Assembly: GCA_963995505.1 (NCBI GenBank)
Contig: OZ023186.1
Coordinates: 19,909,570-19,973,569 of the forward strand
DNA: 64,000 nucleotides
Source of the DNA: Hypericum androsaemum
Lineage: Eukaryota > Streptophyta > Magnoliopsida > Malpighiales > Hypericaceae
Direction: 5' to 3'
A program made the position numbers and the translations under genes. Positions 11,738-22,710 of the stretch are shown here, piece by piece (positions within the stretch are counted from its first letter, which is position 1; every line of letters starts with the position of its first letter). The notes beneath the pieces are model-generated. The model was not told the origin of the DNA. It made no database searches and saw only the letters and a program-made list of their open reading frames with translations.

Positions 11738-13529
11738 TGATGAGTGTGAAAACACTCTATCATCTATGTATGTTTTAGTGTTGATTTTCCGTTGTTTCTA
11801 GTGTTGTTGTGTGTTATTTATCATTGTATTTGTATATATCGTACTTTGAACGTTTTAGTGTAGTTCTTGTGATTTTCCTTAAGTTTCGTTCATGTTTATT
11901 TCTAGGAGGCTTTGTGGTGATGCGGGGAGGATATTGTTGCAGTTTGGAGCGTGTCAAAGGCGATCGGATCAGCATTGAAGAATGGTGCACGATCGGGACG
12001 GCAACGACATTGAGCAGACTGACCTCAAGTGACTTAAATAAAGATAACTTTTGTATACGAAGTCTAATGGAGACGAGTGAGGGGGTTCTAGAAAGAAGAC
12101 ATCCGTGGCTACAACTTTGTTTCTTTGGTTTTCTTCAAATTCGAAGTCTAAGAGGGTCAAAAATGTACATGAAGTCAAACTTTAAATCTGAGGACTCGCC
12201 TGACCGAAATCGGCCGAAATTCATGGTCCGTTCCGGGACCATTCCGGAATTTGCCATGACGTTTCATTGTTGCCATTTCAACCATCTTGGCTGGAATTCC
12301 ACTACAAAACTCCCCATACTCCACTACTTTCCATTGTCCCCCACTACATCCATTGTCTCCCACTATCTCCCATTTGATTCTCCACTATCTCCCACTCTTC
12401 CCCCACGACCTCCACCATTCACTCTCATCCTTTCCTATCCTCTCTCCCTGGAACCAGAAAAGAACGTGGCTGCCCTCCCTCTTTCAACCAAATCCGTGGC
12501 TCACTATTGAAGGAGAGGAGAAGAGGAAAAACGTGGCCAATCTAGAGAAGAACGTGGCTGCCCTCCCTCTTCCAACCAAATCCGTGGCTCACCATTGAAG
12601 GAGAGGAGAAGAGGAAAAACGTGGCCAATCTAGAGAATAACGTGGCTGCCCTCTCTCTTCCAACCAAATCCGTGGCTCACCATTGAAGGAGAGGAGAAGA
12701 GGAAAAACGTGGCCAATCTAGAGAAGAAGGAGAGGAAGCCATTGTTGAAGCTTGTGTAGGGAACTTGAAGGACGAATATTGGATGCTAGAAGACCATTTT
12801 GAGCTTTCTCTTACTCTATCTTTTAATGTTCTTGTTTTGCTTGTTTTCTTCAATGGATGTGTTGAGTTGTAAGATGAACATGTGTGAGTAGTTCATTTGT
12901 GGGTTAGGTGCCTTGATGGCATCTACCTAGCCTATGGTTTTGTGGGGTTAATATGTTAAGGTTTATGAACTAGTTAATGAGTTTATTGCTTAATCTTGCT
13001 TGATCTCCTTGATTATGAACTAAGTTAATTCTAATCACCGGGAGAGGTTAGGATTAACGGACCATTTAACTAGTTAACTAGTTGCCTATTGAAGAGGGAT
13101 CTTTTTAGGTGGTTAGTTGTCCAAAGGGTGATGGTCATAATCGGTAGTTAGTTGGATTAGTTGGCTAATTAGTCGCAGGAGCGCGGTTGGTTCAACTAAG
13201 CCTAGTTAATGATCGATTTAGACTAATCAGTCGCGGGAGCATTGATTAGTTGCTTAAGAAACATCCGGTCCATAACACGAACTAAATAAACCCCATATGC
13301 CATTTGGTTATTTAGTTGTCATTGGCACCAAGCCCACTCTTTCCTTTATTGCTTAAATCTTCTTATAATTAGTCGTTGTAGTAACCAACTCGTGTTTGGA
13401 ATTGACACCTCCATTTCTCATTGTCCTAAACTAGCGGTAAAGTCAAATTTGCGGACTAGCTTAGTCCTTGTGGGACGACAATCCCGTACTTACTCATTAT
13501 TGCAAGAGGGGTGAAAATCCTTCCTTTCA
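11738..13529 (+). repeat. 3' LTR of Athila element B
   Basis: 1,792 bp, same length as the 5' LTR, with about 44 scattered mismatches and three copies of the 88-bp unit at 12461, 12549 and 12637. It is followed by the target duplication ACATT at 13530-13534. Confidence 0.95.
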
Positions 13530-13534
13530 ACATT

Positions 13535-13879
13535 CGGCCTAGGGACTCCGGACATTGCCCCCCTTAAGGTGGGCCTAGAATAATCCATGAGAGTCCTTCA
13601 AGGAGCTCCATCTCCTTGCGCATCTCCGTGTGGCTCGTCCCTTGGATGAGCTTGTTGGTTCATCCTTGCTTGAATTCTTCTATCTTGTCACAATGTCCTT
13701 TCCAAATATCCAATGTCCACTTCTATTTTCACCGGAAGGTTGTTGGTGGAACGAGTTAGGGGCATGCGACAAACAAGTACCTTGCAAGACAAGCAGCAAA
13801 GGTACTAAGTAACCAAGTAAATAAAAAATAAATGTCCTAATCCAAGTTCGTAAGCCAAATTAAGTGTCTATCACCTAAT
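13535..13879 (-). pseudogene. Element A: leader and gag 5' end
   Basis: Minus-strand continuation of the gag gene broken by element B. The start codon is at 13765-13763 (MPLTRSTNNLPV), parallel to MRSTRSINNIPI in B. The frame meets a TGA after the residues DIGYLERTL, where B has CGA (Arg), so this is a C-to-T nonsense change. The stretch MDYSRPTLRGAMSGVPRP then runs straight into the sequence at 2097 once B is removed, which proves the nesting. Confidence 0.9.
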
Positions 13880-13896
13880 CCCCGGCAACGGCGCCA
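13880..13896 (-). other. Primer binding site of element A, tRNA-Asp
   Basis: Plus-strand CCCCGGCAACGGCGCCA equals the 3' end of tRNA-Asp; on the minus strand this is the same PBS as element B, two bases inside the LTR. It is not a tRNA gene. Confidence 0.9.
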
Positions 13897-13898
13897 AT

Positions 13899-15382
13899 TG
13901 AAAGGAAAATTTTTTACACCCCTCTTGCAATAAAGAGTAAGTAAGGGATTGTCGTCCCACAAGGACTAAGTTCTAGGCCACAAATACGACTCCACCACTA
14001 GTTTAGGACTACAAGTAAAGGATATGTCAATTCCAAACACGAGTTGGTTACTACAACGACTAAACAAGAAGAAGATTTAAACAATAAAGGAAAGAGTGGG
14101 TTTGGTACCAATGACACCTAGATAACCAAATGGCCTATGGGATTTATTAAGTTCGTGTTATGGTCCGGGTGTTTCTAAAGCAACTGGTCAACGCTCTCGC
14201 CATTAATTAGGCTAAATTGCTCATTAATTAAGCTTAGTTGAACTAACTGCACTCCTGCGACTAATTAGCCACCTAATCCAACTAATTAGCAATTATAACT
14301 ATCACCCTTTGGACAACTAACCACCTAATGAGATCCCTCATCAAAAGACAACTAATTAACTAGTTAAATGGTCTATTAATCCTAACCCCTCCTGATAATT
14401 AGTATTAATTACGTTTATAATCAAAGTAATCAAGCAAGATTAAGCATTAAACTCATTAACTAGTTCACAAACCTTAGCATTTTAACTCCACTAGATCATA
14501 GGCTAAGTAGATGCCATCAAGGTACCTAACCCACTAATCAACTACTCACACATATCAACTACACAACTAAACACATCTATTAAACAAAGCAAGTAAAGCA
14601 TGAACATAAAAGAGAGGGTTAGAGAAAGCTCAAGATGATCTTCAAGCTTCCAAAAGTTTTTCTTTAAGTTCTCTACAAGCTCCAACAATGGTGAGCCAAG
14701 TTTCTCTTCCAAAAGAGAGAGAGAGTGGAGTTGGTGAGTATTTTTGGGAAAATATCTAAGTCTAAGGGTTCTAGGTTGGCTTGCAAAGAAAGCCAATGGC
14801 TATTTATACAAAAATTCCCAACTCAAACTAACTAAACTATTCCTAAACGCCAAGTAAAGCCATGGACAATCCCGAAATGGGCCCAAAATAGTTCATGAAT
14901 TCCGGCCCATCTAGGCTAGGCAAGCTCTCAGATTTGAAACTTGACTTTGGATGTATTTTTCACCCTCTTAGACTCCAAATTTTAAGAAGACCATTAGAGA
15001 CAAAGTTGTAGCCACGGATGTTTTCTTTTCAGAACCACCTCAATCGTCTCTATTGGACTTTGTATGCGAAAGTTATCTTCATTTGAGTCACTCAAGGTCA
15101 GTCTGCCCAATGTCGTCGCGATCCCGATCGTGCACCATTCTTCACAGCTGATCTAATTGCCTTTGACACGATCAAAGGTGCACCAATATCCTCCTCACAT
15201 CTCCACAAAGTCTCCTAGCAATAAACACGAACGAAATACAATGAAAATTACAATAACTACACTAAAACATACAAAGCATGATATATGACACTACATCACT
15301 ACATAACAAACAAAAATACTAGAAACAACGAAAAACCAACGCTAAAACATACATAGATGATAGAGTGTTTCCACACTCATCA
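13899..15382 (-). repeat. 5' LTR of Athila element A
   Basis: 1,484-bp LTR in minus orientation, from TGATGAGTGTGG (ending at 15382) to CCTTTCA (at 13899). It is clearly related to the LTRs of B but much diverged and without the 88-bp array. The partner LTR is outside the window. The sequence after 15382 (ATTAA) could be its target duplication. Confidence 0.9.
14801..14808 (-). promoter_or_regulatory. TATA box in LTR of element A
   Basis: TATAAATA on the minus strand inside the LTR, followed by pyrimidine-rich sequence. It is the likely core promoter of element A. Confidence 0.5.
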
Positions 15383-15789
15383 ATTAACCATCTTTGTTTT
15401 CTTGGAAGAAAAACCAATATCAACCCCGTAATTGATTTTCTCGTAATTTCCTATGTGATGTTTAATACGGACTTCTATAAATTGGGTCACCAACCCATCA
15501 GTGTTTATTTTGGATTCTCCCATTCTCTGTCAAAGGGCCATAATATTTTTGGTAAGATAAATTTTAGGTAAAAAATATTAAATAGCAACAATAGTTGTCT
15601 ACGAACTTAGTAAGATTTCCAAAGACACTAATTTTCTGACATTCTATTATTATTAGTATTAGAATTAGTATTCTCCCTCTTAAAAAGAATTAATTACCCT
15701 CAGTCCCTCCAATCCTACATAAACCATCTCCATTCCAGTATGCCTCCTCACTGCTACTTGTCTTTGATAATACAATTAAAAGAGAAAAA
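15383..15789. other. Intergenic, upstream of peptide pseudogene
   Basis: AT-rich sequence with no domain-bearing frame. A weak TATA-like ACATAAAC sits near 15717, about 70 bp before the ATG of the next gene, the same spacing as in the intact paralogue at 27211. Confidence 0.4.
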
Positions 15790-16150
15790 ATGAGGTTTGT
15801 GGTTCTGTTGATTCTGGGTGCTTTATTTCGTTCCACAAATGCTGACAGGTTGCCCATAAATTGTCTCCTTTGCTGCTTTACGGGACAATGTGGTGTAGTC
15901 CCCCAGGTGGTGGGAGTCCCCCAGGTGACGTGCCTGTCGCCGAGGGAGGTGCAGGTGGTGGAGCTGGAGAAGGTAGTATCGGAGCTGGAGCTGGAGCTGG
16001 AGCTGGAGCTGGAGCTGGAGGAGTTGCTGTCGGAGCTAGAGTTGGAGGACTTGGAACTAGTGCTGTCGGAGTTGGAGCCAGAGCGGGTGCACGTGGCGGC
16101 AAAGCTTGAGGATCGATCAATAGAGTGAAGCATTTGCTGTAGCTCTCTAA
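15790..16150 (+). pseudogene. Frameshifted small secreted Gly-rich peptide gene (paralogue of 27211)
   Basis: The ATG at 15790 opens MRFVVLLILGALFRSTNADR, a signal peptide closely like that of the gene at 27211 (MRSKVIVLFILCALLCSTNA). A Cys-containing segment (LLCCFTGQCG) aligns with LLWCFIVKCGG there. After this the ATG frame runs into an odd Glu-Leu repeat, while the Gly/Ala-rich tail expected from the paralogue lies in another frame (15861-16109), and the C-terminal EAFAV match is in the third frame near 16127-16150. Two frameshifts therefore separate the parts. A GGAGCT hexamer run at about 15979-16020 is a likely cause. I do not recognise the family; a secreted peptide is inferred from the signal sequence. 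Confidence 0.6.
15979..16020 (+). repeat. GGAGCT hexanucleotide microsatellite
   Basis: About six to seven perfect GGAGCT units inside the peptide pseudogene. Depending on frame it reads Glu-Leu, Gly-Ala or (minus strand) Ala-Pro, which explains three overlapping open frames here. Confidence 0.9.
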
Positions 16151-16989
16151 TAATAATAAAAAAGAAGGCTTTTAGGCCTATTTAAAATATATAAAAAAAC
16201 TCTTATGTTATGGCTCCTTCTTCGGTCAAATTCTATTCTCTTCGGTCAAATTCTATTCGAAGACAAATTTTTTAGTATCTTGGACAGTGCACAATGAGCT
16301 GATTAGGTTCCTTTTTCTCAAATTTCTCAAGGAAAATTATTGGTTATAATAGACGGAGTTGGTAACATGATTTCTCGCTTCTAATTATTATTAACTTATA
16401 GTACCGAGTTTAATGCCACCTTTTTTAAAATTCAAAAGAATTTGAACATAAATTAATCAATTTATTATATATCCTAATAGAAAAAACGATCGTTGGCTTT
16501 GTTAGGAGCAAATAGTATATATGACATTTTTAAATCCGAATTTGGGTGGTTCTACCGGGAATGAAATCCGAATTTGGGTTAATTAATTCCACCAAAAAAA
16601 TTAACATATGCTAACGTTTGCATTTGTTTTCAACTACCAACTAAGTTAGATTAAGGTTATTTATTATGGGGACCATTTTGTAATTCCTTCAATGTCTGAA
16701 TTTTCAAATAGATGAATATTTAACTAATTTAGATTAAAAGAGGGTTTGAATGGTGGTTAAATTCTCACAACAGTAATTTAATATTATATTATTATAAATG
16801 ACTCGAATTCGAAATATTGGTTAAATTAGAATGAAGTGACTGGAGAGTTTAATCGGGTTTCGAATTTGTATCCTTGAAAATACATACATCCGTGTTAAGT
16901 ATTTATCAGAAGAGATTTATCATAGAAAATTTCACATAATTCAATTATCGATTAGTGGTGCATATATAAAACAGTATGAACTAGTGAAC
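16151..16989. other. AT-rich intergenic
   Basis: No supported gene. A short tandem duplication of TTCGGTCAAATTCTATTC is seen near 16220-16260. Confidence 0.4.
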
Positions 16990-17235
16990 CCCATAGTTCA
17001 CAAATATTGTATCACGTGTGTGGAGGAAGATTATGACGGACGTAGTTCCACTCGCATATTTAAAGAAGGGAAAAGGCTTCGATTACTCTTCATAGCAAAA
17101 TTAGCTTCTTGAAAGAGACCACTTAGGTGGTAGTTACTTGAGATATTTATGATACGCGTCAGAGTTTAATTAGCTTTAAAAAATAAAAAATAATAAAACA
17201 ATTAAATAAATAATAAATATGTGAACTAGAAAATA
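16990..17235 (+). repeat. Local duplication, copy 1 (partner 19640-19885)
   Basis: Shares long stretches with 19640-19885, including AGGGAAAAG.CTTCGATTA, GAGATATTTATGAT and AATAATAAATATG.GAACTAGAAAATAAA. It lies just upstream of the small membrane-protein pseudogene; the second copy has no such gene next to it. Confidence 0.75.
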
Positions 17236-17343
17236 AATAATTAAAAAGATATAATAGGCCGCTGCTAGCAGTAATTAATTGGATATAACGGAATGGGTCC
17301 CCATCTCATGAGAGGTGGTAGTAATTAATAATTGGATAATGTC

Positions 17344-17594
17344 ATGGCTACTGGGTGCCGCCGCGCCGCGGGAGCTGCTTTCGCTGCTACGTACGAGATG
17401 AAGAAGGTACTAACCGACTTCTTCGGCGCCGACGACAACACTCCTAAGAGGTTCAAGTTCTTCGACATCGGATACATCGCGCCGGCCTCCTTCTGGTTGG
17501 CTTCGCCTTCGTCGCCGTTGTCTCGATCTTGACGTCCATAACTAGGTCCAGTTTCCGCAAGGCCAAGGGCAGGGGATTCTTTTATTTCCTCTAA
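17344..17594 (+). pseudogene. Small single-span membrane protein, one frameshift
   Basis: The ATG at 17344 gives MATGCRRAAGAAFAATYEMK followed by a charged stretch to FFDIGYIA. The coding frame then jumps from frame 1 to frame 3 near 17480, where a 1-bp deletion fits exactly. In the second frame a strongly hydrophobic segment, GLLLVGFAFVAVVSILTSI, follows, then a basic tail (RSSFRKAKGRGFFYFL) and TAA at 17592-17594. GC-rich third positions across both halves and continuity of topology support one ~83-residue gene, inactivated or carrying an error. I do not recognise the family. Confidence 0.5.
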
Positions 17595-17604
17595 TTGTTA
17601 TTTA

Positions 17605-17982
17605 TTTCTCTATTTTTTTTGAATTGTTTATGTAATTCAAACTCGAAATAAAGAACTTTGTATCATTTAAATTAAATCGTAAAATTTGATTTTTTAATTT
17701 TGTATTGAATGTTGATGTGTAACATAGTAGATGTTTTGAATTTATTTAAAATTTATATGAAAATTAATTATGTGATTAAAATTTATTAAAAAATAGAACG
17801 TTAAATGGTCAAACCCTACAGACCCTGTAGACCCTGGATCTCTTGGAGAGTAAGGTATGATTCGAGAAATAAAAAATTTGTAGGGGCGAGGGTAGGATAT
17901 GATTCCAATTCCAATTCCAAAATCTAAGGTATGTGTAGGGTCCGACCAATATCCTACCATATTCTACTCATTGTCATCCCTA
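17605..17982. mobile_element. Truncated hAT-like element, right part
   Basis: Aligns with the right half of the complete element at 37930-38626: shared words include ATTGAATGTTGATGTGTAA, AGAACGTTAAA.GGTC, AAAAAATTTGTAGGG and the terminus TTGTCATCCCTA. The left end with its terminal repeat is missing. Confidence 0.7.
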
Positions 17983-18690
17983 GTTACGATTGAAATACTA
18001 AAGACCAATTAGTCTGTAAGACTGAAAAGTTCAGTCGGCATTTTGGAGGGCGTTAAATTAGGAGACAGCTATTTCTAACAAAATAAGATCTGCTCTTAGC
18101 TTTTCGGAGACACCAAGATCGCTTCAATCAGAGATTAGACGAAAAAGTTACAACCACAATACTGAAACTTGGTTGTTCTGAAATTTGATTACGAATTTGG
18201 ATATTAAGCATGACGTCTTTGATGGCCATGAGGGAAAGGTTGTTGCGTATTGAAACCTTCGAAGTTGCTAATCGATAGACCTTTGGGAAGGCAATTTTAA
18301 CAGTTTCCATATGGTTTCGTTATAACTATGGTGATTATAAATTATCTGATTATCTGGTTGATGATATTGAACTCTCGTTGAGTAAGTTTAATGCAGCACG
18401 ATGTACCATGTTGGAATACTTTGGTGTAAATTGAAACAACCGTGCTTGAATCAACTTGATCTATGCAACACTTTATCCCGACTGTCTGAGAGGCCGAACA
18501 AACAACTAGTATGTAGTCGGCCGACACCACGGCCATCGAGCTTGTAAGGCCCACATTCGAGGAAAAGGAAGAGCCATTCCCGACACAAGTCCTATCAACA
18601 ACTGAGACAATCATAAGTATTGTATCAAATACGAAAGGCATCCTAGGGCCTCCGCCGGCTAAGGGAATCTTTGGGCCTTCACCAGCAAAC
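17983..18690. other. Intergenic, nothing recognised
   Basis: A 99-codon minus frame (18342-18641) has no recognisable domain or supporting context. Confidence 0.4.
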
Positions 18691-18699
18691 TGGGTTTGC

Positions 18700-19025
18700 T
18701 ATTAGTCATAGCTTGATTTTAAACATATTTTTGACATCCTTACCCTCCAAATTTGGAGAAGTCATAAACTGTAAAATTTTAGATATATGTCTCAGTTTCA
18801 CACAACAACTTGAATCGCCTCAATCAGTCGGAGTAAGAAGTTATGACTCCCGGACCGAAACCTGTCTAGCTACTTATAACTCGGTTAACTATTGACTTCA
18901 ATTGTATTTTCGACATCCTTACACTCCAAATTTGAAGAAGTCATTATCTCCAAAGTTGTAGATAAAAGTCTCAGTTTCACACAGCAGCTTGAATCACCTC
19001 AATTGGACTCAGAAGTAAGAAGTTG
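18700..19025 (+). repeat. Tandem ~175-bp monomers (family also at 36390-36890)
   Basis: Two diverged units. Each carries ACATCCTTAC.CTCCAAATTTG, GTCTCAGTTTCACACA, CTTGAATC.CCTCAAT and a .GTAAGAAGTT block. The same monomer occurs three times at 36390-36890. Confidence 0.8.
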
Positions 19026-19062
19026 TTGCTCCCCCAACCATAACCTTTCGAAAGATTCTTAC

Positions 19063-19189
19063 CATCAAACCTTCTTCGCAATCGGACTCCGACCTGCTCC
19101 TCGTCGTCGTCAGAGTCGTCCGGCAAGGAGGGCACTGTCATTGAGCTTGCCGTCGGCGACGAAGACTCTTGCCTTTTCGAGGAGGACAT
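19063..19189 (-). other. Possible first-exon fragment of an unknown gene
   Basis: A GC-rich minus frame starts MSSSKRQESSSPTASSMTVP and has an acidic run (DDSDDDEE). It ends at a plausible donor (GATG|GTAAGA) at 19062. No partner exon follows; the next sequence is the tandem monomer array. It could be a captured exon or chance. Confidence 0.2.
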
Positions 19190-19639
19190 CGACAGCCAGT
19201 TTGGGGGAGAGTTAATGAGGGAGAGAAAAAAGGAAAGAGTAGAGAAAAAGAAAAAGTGGAAATGAGGCACGAAAGAGAGAGGAGAAAGATGGAGGGAAAA
19301 CGCTAAAAGACAAAAATACTCCTAGTTAATTAAAACTGTCAGATCTCTAATGCAGATCTAGTCATCCAAATCAAGGGCCAAAATTAATCCCATTTCATAC
19401 GAAAAAAGCCCCCTCTCTCCGTACTTAATCGAACGTTTTGAATTCTGGTCAAAATCTTGCAGCATTCATATCCGTGATTTAGAAACTTCCTATTTTTTTG
19501 TTTTGCTAAAGAGAATTATTAGTAGTAGCAATAGGGAATTGATATTAGGATATGGTGTCGCAACCTTACAAATATTACCATTTCGGACTTATTTTCTCCC
19601 TTTTCTTTTTGTCTGCCGAGATAATATAAACTAGAAAAC

Positions 19640-19885
19640 ATTATAGTTTAAATATTGCATCGCGTGGATCGGGAAGATGAGGAGGTACTTAGGTCCACAA
19701 GCATATTTCAAAAAGGGAAAAGCCTTCGATTAGCCTTCATACCAAAATTAGCTTGAAATAGACCACTTGCGGGGTAGTTTGTTGAGATATTTATGATCTC
19801 CTAATAGGCGTCGAGTTTACTTCGCTAAAAAACTAAACAATAATAAAATAAATAATAAATATGAGAACTAGAAAATAAAAAACTA
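19640..19885 (+). repeat. Local duplication, copy 2 (partner 16990-17235)
   Basis: Second copy of the block described at 16990-17235, diverged by many substitutions and small indels. Confidence 0.75.
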
Positions 19886-20865
19886 TAATTTAAGAATATT
19901 TTAGATTTAATTACTATAAATATAAAACACACGATTTCTAAATTTCATTTCAATAAAAAGATGTGGAGTTCACAATATATATGGGAGCAGCAAAATAATT
20001 TAGTCTCCGGTGCAACGGCACTCGAATTTAATGGTATAAATCCTATCATAATAAAGAAGATTCCTTATTTGGGTGATTTAGTGTCACACTTGGAAAATAC
20101 AAGATTGTTCCTAAATTCTAAACCCCAAATTTCAAACCTCTAAAAAAGTGAGAGTAGTTACGATATTGTCTCGGCCTCAGCGACATCGTTCCGGATAGGC
20201 GGTTGGCTGTTCAATTCTCCGAATCTGCGGTTGGCGGTTCAATTTAGGTGCTGGGGTTTGGTAGTTTCGTTTTCTCCCTGGTGGTTGAAATTGGGAGATG
20301 GAAATAGGAGTGGGAGACAGAGAGAAATTGGGTTGAGGCCTGAGGGGTAATATGGGGAAAGAGCTGCTTTTTAAAGGCGGGGATTTTCTTAGGCGGTGGT
20401 GGGAAGTTAATTTCCTAAATTGTTTTTGGTTTGAGGGAAAGGTACACAGAGCTATTTCCGGCCCATTTAACTAAATTGTTTTGTTTTTCTTAGGTGGAGA
20501 CTGTAGTACCGGTTAAGGTCTTGCGCTTTCTTCGTAATTGTTTTAAGCAAATCTCCATTTGGGCCGGTTAACCGAGTTTGGTACTGATTTCAACTTTAAA
20601 CATTCGTCAATTTTTGGTACACCTTATATGCCATAAAGCCAAATGTTCTTTGACATTTTATTAATTCTCATATATCTTATATGTCGTCTAAACAATTATT
20701 ATTTTTGACCAATATTATTAATTAGTATAAAATGATCACCATAAAATTAGAACACATTTATTAGTACTTAAGACCAAGCCCAGGAAGGCCCAAGCTGTAC
20801 CCCTTCTTCTTTTCTCGGAAGTTCTCACCAAAAGTAATTTGATACATGAAATTAAAATTAACTTA
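19886..20865. other. Intergenic, nothing recognised
   Basis: No domain-bearing frame. A purine-rich patch at 20270-20400 (GGGAGATGG, GGGGTAATATGGGG) is the only notable composition. Confidence 0.35.
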
Positions 20866-21820
20866 CGACCCCGAACCCCGGACACCCAAACCCCGGACAC
20901 CCAGACCATGATCTCCGATCCCCAGATTACGAATATCCAGACTCTCGGACACCGACTCCCGGACCCCGAGCTTCCGACTCCGAGCTCCCGACTCCGAACC
21001 TCCGACCTTGGACCCCTAACCACTGACCTCAGAGTTTGGACCTCAGATCTCGACCCCCAACCGCCGGACCCCGACCCTGTACTTCGGACCCCAGACCTCG
21101 ACACCGGACCCACAAGCCCCTTGACCCTAACACCCAGACCCTGCACTACGGACCCTGGACCTTGACACTGGACCCATAGGCCCTTGAACTCCGAACCCCG
21201 AACCCAAGGCCCTGACCCCTGGACCCCCGACCCCTCGATCCTGGACCCCCGACTCCCCCGACCCCGAACCACTAACTCCTAACCCCGAACTTCAAAAATC
21301 GAACCTCGACCTCCCGACCCCAGACCCCAAACAGCCAGACCCTCGACCTTGGACCCTGGACCCCGACACCGCACTTCAGACCTCGGACCCAGCCATCGAA
21401 CCCCCGGACCTTGAGACCCTGAACTCCGGGCCCCCAAACGACTAGATCCTGACATCCCGACCCCCGACCCCCAACCCCAGACTTCGGACCCGACCTCCCC
21501 TCCCTCAGACCTCGGACCGCGAACATCGGACCCAGTGCTCTTGGACTCTGGATCGCGGACCCGCGGACCCTTGACCCCAGACCCCGGACGCTAGACCCCG
21601 ACATCGAGACCCCAATTCCTGGACCCCGAACCCCCAGAACCCTGGGCCGCCCGACCACTGGACCCTGGACCCTAATCCCCGAACTCCGGACCCCCAGACC
21701 CTGGACACCTGGACCCCAGGACACTAGACCCCGAACCCTGACCCCAGACACCGAACTCCCGAACCCCCAAAGCCCAAACCCTAAACCACAAACATGAAAG
21801 CCCAAACCCCAAACCCTAAG
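20866..21820 (+). repeat. C-rich degenerate heptamer-like satellite
   Basis: About 950 bp built from variants of GACCCCG/AACCCCG/GACCCTG with an often 7-bp spacing, for example AACCACT AACTCCT AACCCCG AACTTC near 21265-21290. The plus strand is very rich in C and poor in G, so the strand asymmetry is extreme for this window. It ends at 21775-21815 in AAACCCTAAACC and CCAAACCCTAAG, which resemble the plant telomere unit. Runs such as C4-GAA-C4-GGACA-C3-AAA-C4 at 20869-20894 fit a G-quadruplex pattern on the minus strand. The long frames crossing it are by-products of the repeat. Confidence 0.85.
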
Positions 21821-22126
21821 TTTTGAAATAGAATAGTATTCGCATCGCGCGTGCGTTATTGCTAGTGGATATAATGGTAATGGGTTCCCAACTAGTATAT
21901 ATTCTCCCTTTTTCTGCAACAGGCCATAGCATTCAAGATAATTTTGAAGTAAAGATAATTATAAAAAAAGGGTAACCAGAGAGCATTTAGTAGGATTTCC
22001 AAGACAGTAATATTTCCATGCATAGAAAAACTTTTAATTAATATCGTAGGCAACCATAAACCTTCCATTTTAATTAATAATATTCTTTGCCTTAAATTAT
22101 TTAGTTGCTCCTCCTCCTCTTCCAAC

Positions 22127-22618
22127 TGTTGGGAAACACGAGGGCCCCAAACACCACACGAACAACACCGGAGCAAGATCTACGAACACAACGAGGAGAT
22201 CGACCATAACTACGAATAAAGAAAACTCACAGTCAAACAAGAACAACAGATTTGGTCACCCGGTTCGATCTTAACCGATCTACGTCCGGAGGTGTACCAA
22301 GCCAGGAGATTTCACTATATCAAGCTCGATCTACACTTTGGAGCTTCACTTGCTCAACAATGGTGTTTCTCTCTCCTCTTCTCCCTCTGTCTCTCTCTAC
22401 ACAAGGAAGAAGATAAAGAAATAGTGACTGAGAGGTGGGTATTTATAGTGCCCACAGCCTAGGACTATTTGGTGTTGGCAGGGGCAAAATCGTCCACCAG
22501 AAATCACATTTCTGGACTCGGATGAATAGTGCCGAGTCAACATGTGGACAATGAAAAGTCAACATATGAACAGTAACTCTGTATATTCAATATGTGAACA
22601 GTAACTCCATACCCAATA
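22127..22618 (-). repeat. 3' LTR of copia element
   Basis: 492 bp. It lacks the 18 bp (between CTCC and CTCCATACCC) found in the other LTR. Confidence 0.93.
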
Positions 22619-22632
22619 ATCTCCCACCTGGA
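22619..22632 (-). other. Polypurine tract of copia element
   Basis: On the minus strand CCAGGTGGGAGAT directly precedes the 3' LTR, the expected priming site for plus-strand DNA. Confidence 0.8.
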
Positions 22633-22710
22633 GACAGACCTCAACACTTGTCACCATTCACTTAATGACCTCCTTCTCCTCTTCACTTCTTGGTACGCCG
22701 GGTCTCTTCT

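Larger units (their letters stand above)
2098..13529 (+). mobile_element. Athila-like Ty3/gypsy LTR retrotransposon B, near complete
   Basis: An 11,432-bp element with two LTRs of equal length, a tRNA-Asp primer site, gag, protease-RT-RNaseH-integrase in Athila order, no chromodomain, a ~2.2-kb non-coding 3' region and a polypurine tract. It is flanked by the 5-bp direct repeat ACATT (2093-2097 and 13530-13534), which marks the insertion site. Removing the element and one ACATT rejoins the minus-strand gag of element A, so B inserted into A. By eye the LTRs differ at roughly 44 of 1,792 positions (about 2.5%), so the insertion is not very recent. The coding region carries three in-frame stops and one frameshift, so it is not autonomous. 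Assignment to Athila rests on PBS type, large LTRs and recognisable RT/integrase blocks. Confidence 0.95.

Noticed and set aside
13876..13900. tRNA-Asp-like sequence
   Set aside because: Only the 3' 17 bases of tRNA-Asp match; it is the primer binding site of element A.
15878..16120. Ala-Pro-rich minus frame and Glu-Leu plus frame at the GGAGCT repeat
   Set aside because: Different frames of one microsatellite; only the signal-peptide frame and the Gly-rich tail have support from the paralogue.
19961..20143. 60-codon frame MWSSQYIWEQQNN
   Set aside because: No domain, no neighbours in frame, AT-rich context; likely chance.
20736..21919. Long Gly/Arg/Ser/Val-rich minus-strand frames (178 and 215 codons) over the C-rich array
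   Set aside because: They only reflect the low-complexity repeat; stops are rare because of skewed composition. No domain or start context.
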